A stretch of 41,389 nucleotides of DNA. Origin: Balneolaceae bacterium. GTDB taxonomy: Bacteria; Bacteroidota; Rhodothermia; Balneolales; Balneolaceae. Location of the stretch: positions 1-41,389 of the forward strand of contig SKKO01000149.1 of NCBI GenBank assembly GCA_007123715.1, in the 5' to 3' direction. The stretch's first letter is position 1, and every line of letters begins with the position of its first letter. A program made the position numbers and the translations under genes. A model generated the notes under the pieces. That model did no database searches. It was not told the origin of the DNA and saw nothing but the letters and a program-made list of their open reading frames with translations. Shown here piece by piece: positions 40,116 to 41,389 of the stretch.

Positions 40116-41083
40116 AAAGTATGAGTGAGGCGATATTTTTAGACAGGGTAGAAAGAGTGGCTGATTCAGTGCTCACGGTTGGGACGTTTGACGGAGTGCA
40201 TGCCGGTCACAGGGTATTGATAAACAAAGTTGTTGAAGTTGCGAAAAAAAACAATGCAAGGAGTGTAATTGTAACTTTTGACCCCCATCCAAGAGAAATT
40301 ATTAATCCAGGAGCGGCAGGGATAAAACTGCTGAGTTCACTGGACGAAAGAAGAGAGCTGCTGGCAGATATCGGGGTTGACGAAATGGTGGTAATTCCAT
40401 TTGACAGGGATTTTTCATTATTATCCTCAGAAGAATTTGTCAAAAAAATAATATGGGAAAAAATTGGTGTCTCACATTTTATTATTGGTTATGATCACCA
40501 TTTTGGAAAAAACAGAGAGGGAACCATCGATACCGTAAAACGGCTGGGAAAAGAACTGGGATTTAAATGTTCTGTAGTATCGAAGCAGGAAGTGGGAGAC
40601 AGAACCGTAAGCAGTACAGCCGTACGCAGAGCCATCCAGGCTGACGGTGACATGGATCTGGCTGCCCGTTTTCTGGAGCGCTATTATATATTAAATGGTA
40701 AAGTTATTCACGGTGATAAAAGGGGAAAAAGCATTGGTTTTCCTACAGCCAATATTCAGCCTGATAATTCTGCTAAAGTAATTCCAAAAAACGGGGTTTA
40801 TGCCGTTTGGGTAAGAGTTGATCATGCCTACCATCCCGGAATGATGAATATTGGAAACAGGCCTACATTCGAAGGAAGTGAACCGGCAATGGAAGTCCAT
40901 ATATTGGATTTCGACATGGATATATATGGCAAAGGCATACATCTGCAATTTGTGAAAAGGCTGCGTGATGAAAGAACATTTACCGGAGCAGAAGAATTGA
41001 TCGGGCAGTTAAAAAAAGATGAGTTCAAAGCGCGTAATATATTAAAGAGACAATCGCCAAATATTGCAAAACTTACGAAATAA
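40112..41083 (+). CDS. ribF: Bifunctional riboflavin kinase/FAD synthetase
   Basis: VGTFDGVHAGHRVLI, VTFDPHPREI, IIGYDHHFGKNREGT, GKSIGFPTANIQPDN, GVYAVWVRV. Confidence 0.96.
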   Translation: MKSMSEAIFLDRVERVADSVLTVGTFDGVHAGHRVLINKVVEVAKKNNARSVIVTFDPHPREIINPGAAGIKLLSSLDERRELLADIGVDEMVVIPFDRDFSLLSSEEFVKKIIWEKIGVSHFIIGYDHHFGKNREGTIDTVKRLGKELGFKCSVVSKQEVGDRTVSSTAVRRAIQADGDMDLAARFLERYYILNGKVIHGDKRGKSIGFPTANIQPDNSAKVIPKNGVYAVWVRVDHAYHPGMMNIGNRPTFEGSEPAMEVHILDFDMDIYGKGIHLQFVKRLRDERTFTGAEELIGQLKKDEFKARNILKRQSPNIAKLTK

Positions 41084-41130
41084 GCTTATTTTAATCTGCT
41101 ATAGAGTATAAAAATTTTATAAACCAAAAA

Positions 41131-41389
41131 ATGAGTATAACAAAAGAAAAAAAAGAAGAACTTGTTGAAAAATTCGGTGGCTCAAAAAATAATACCGGTT
41201 CGGTTGAGGCACAGATAGCTATTATAACAGCAAGAATTAATCACCTAACCGAACATTTTGGCAGTAATAAAAAGGACCACTCCTCAAGAAGGGGGCTCTT
41301 GAAGCTTGTAGGTAAAAGGCGAAGGCTTCTGAATTACCTGAAAGATAACGATATAGTGAAGTACCGGGAACTGATTAAGGACCTTGGTA
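41131..41389 (+). CDS. rpsO: 30S ribosomal protein S15, truncated by window end
   Basis: ATG at 41131: [86 protein letters not shown]; not in ORF track (no stop in window). Confidence 0.96.
   Translation, partial: MSITKEKKEELVEKFGGSKNNTGSVEAQIAIITARINHLTEHFGSNKKDHSSRRGLLKLVGKRRRLLNYLKDNDIVKYRELIKDLG

Overview
The 41.4 kb window looks like ordinary chromosome from a Bacteroidota/Balneolota-like bacterium (inferred from protein style and gene order only). It is dominated by conserved housekeeping genes: speB-like ureohydrolase, thioredoxin-like protein and DsbD, lnt, rsmI, grpE-dnaJ, rmuC, an RluA-type pseudouridine synthase, uvrC, an ECF sigma/anti-sigma pair, parA-parB, a LOG-family protein, a TPR protein, transketolase, a SpoIIE-type phosphatase, an AtuA-like protein, an FAD amine oxidase-like protein, an ABC exporter pair around an RNase Z-like gene, prfB, coaE, a DUF192 protein, and rimP-nusA-infB-rbfA-truB-ribF-rpsO (rpsO cut by the window end). 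I see no rRNA, tRNA, CRISPR array, prophage or transposase. I do not see a clear new defence or biosynthetic system. The best second-look items are: (i) an RNase Z homologue whose metal motif reads HFDMDH instead of HxHxDH and which has a basic, probably disordered tail; (ii) that gene sitting between two ABC half-transporters whose motifs indicate an asymmetric heterodimeric exporter; (iii) a textbook +1 programmed frameshift site in prfB that the ORF track mis-starts; (iv) an intrinsic-terminator-like hairpin just upstream of rimP with no complete same-strand gene to terminate nearby; (v) several different short-period intergenic repeats and hairpins. Family assignments are from motif recognition by eye; no database search was run.
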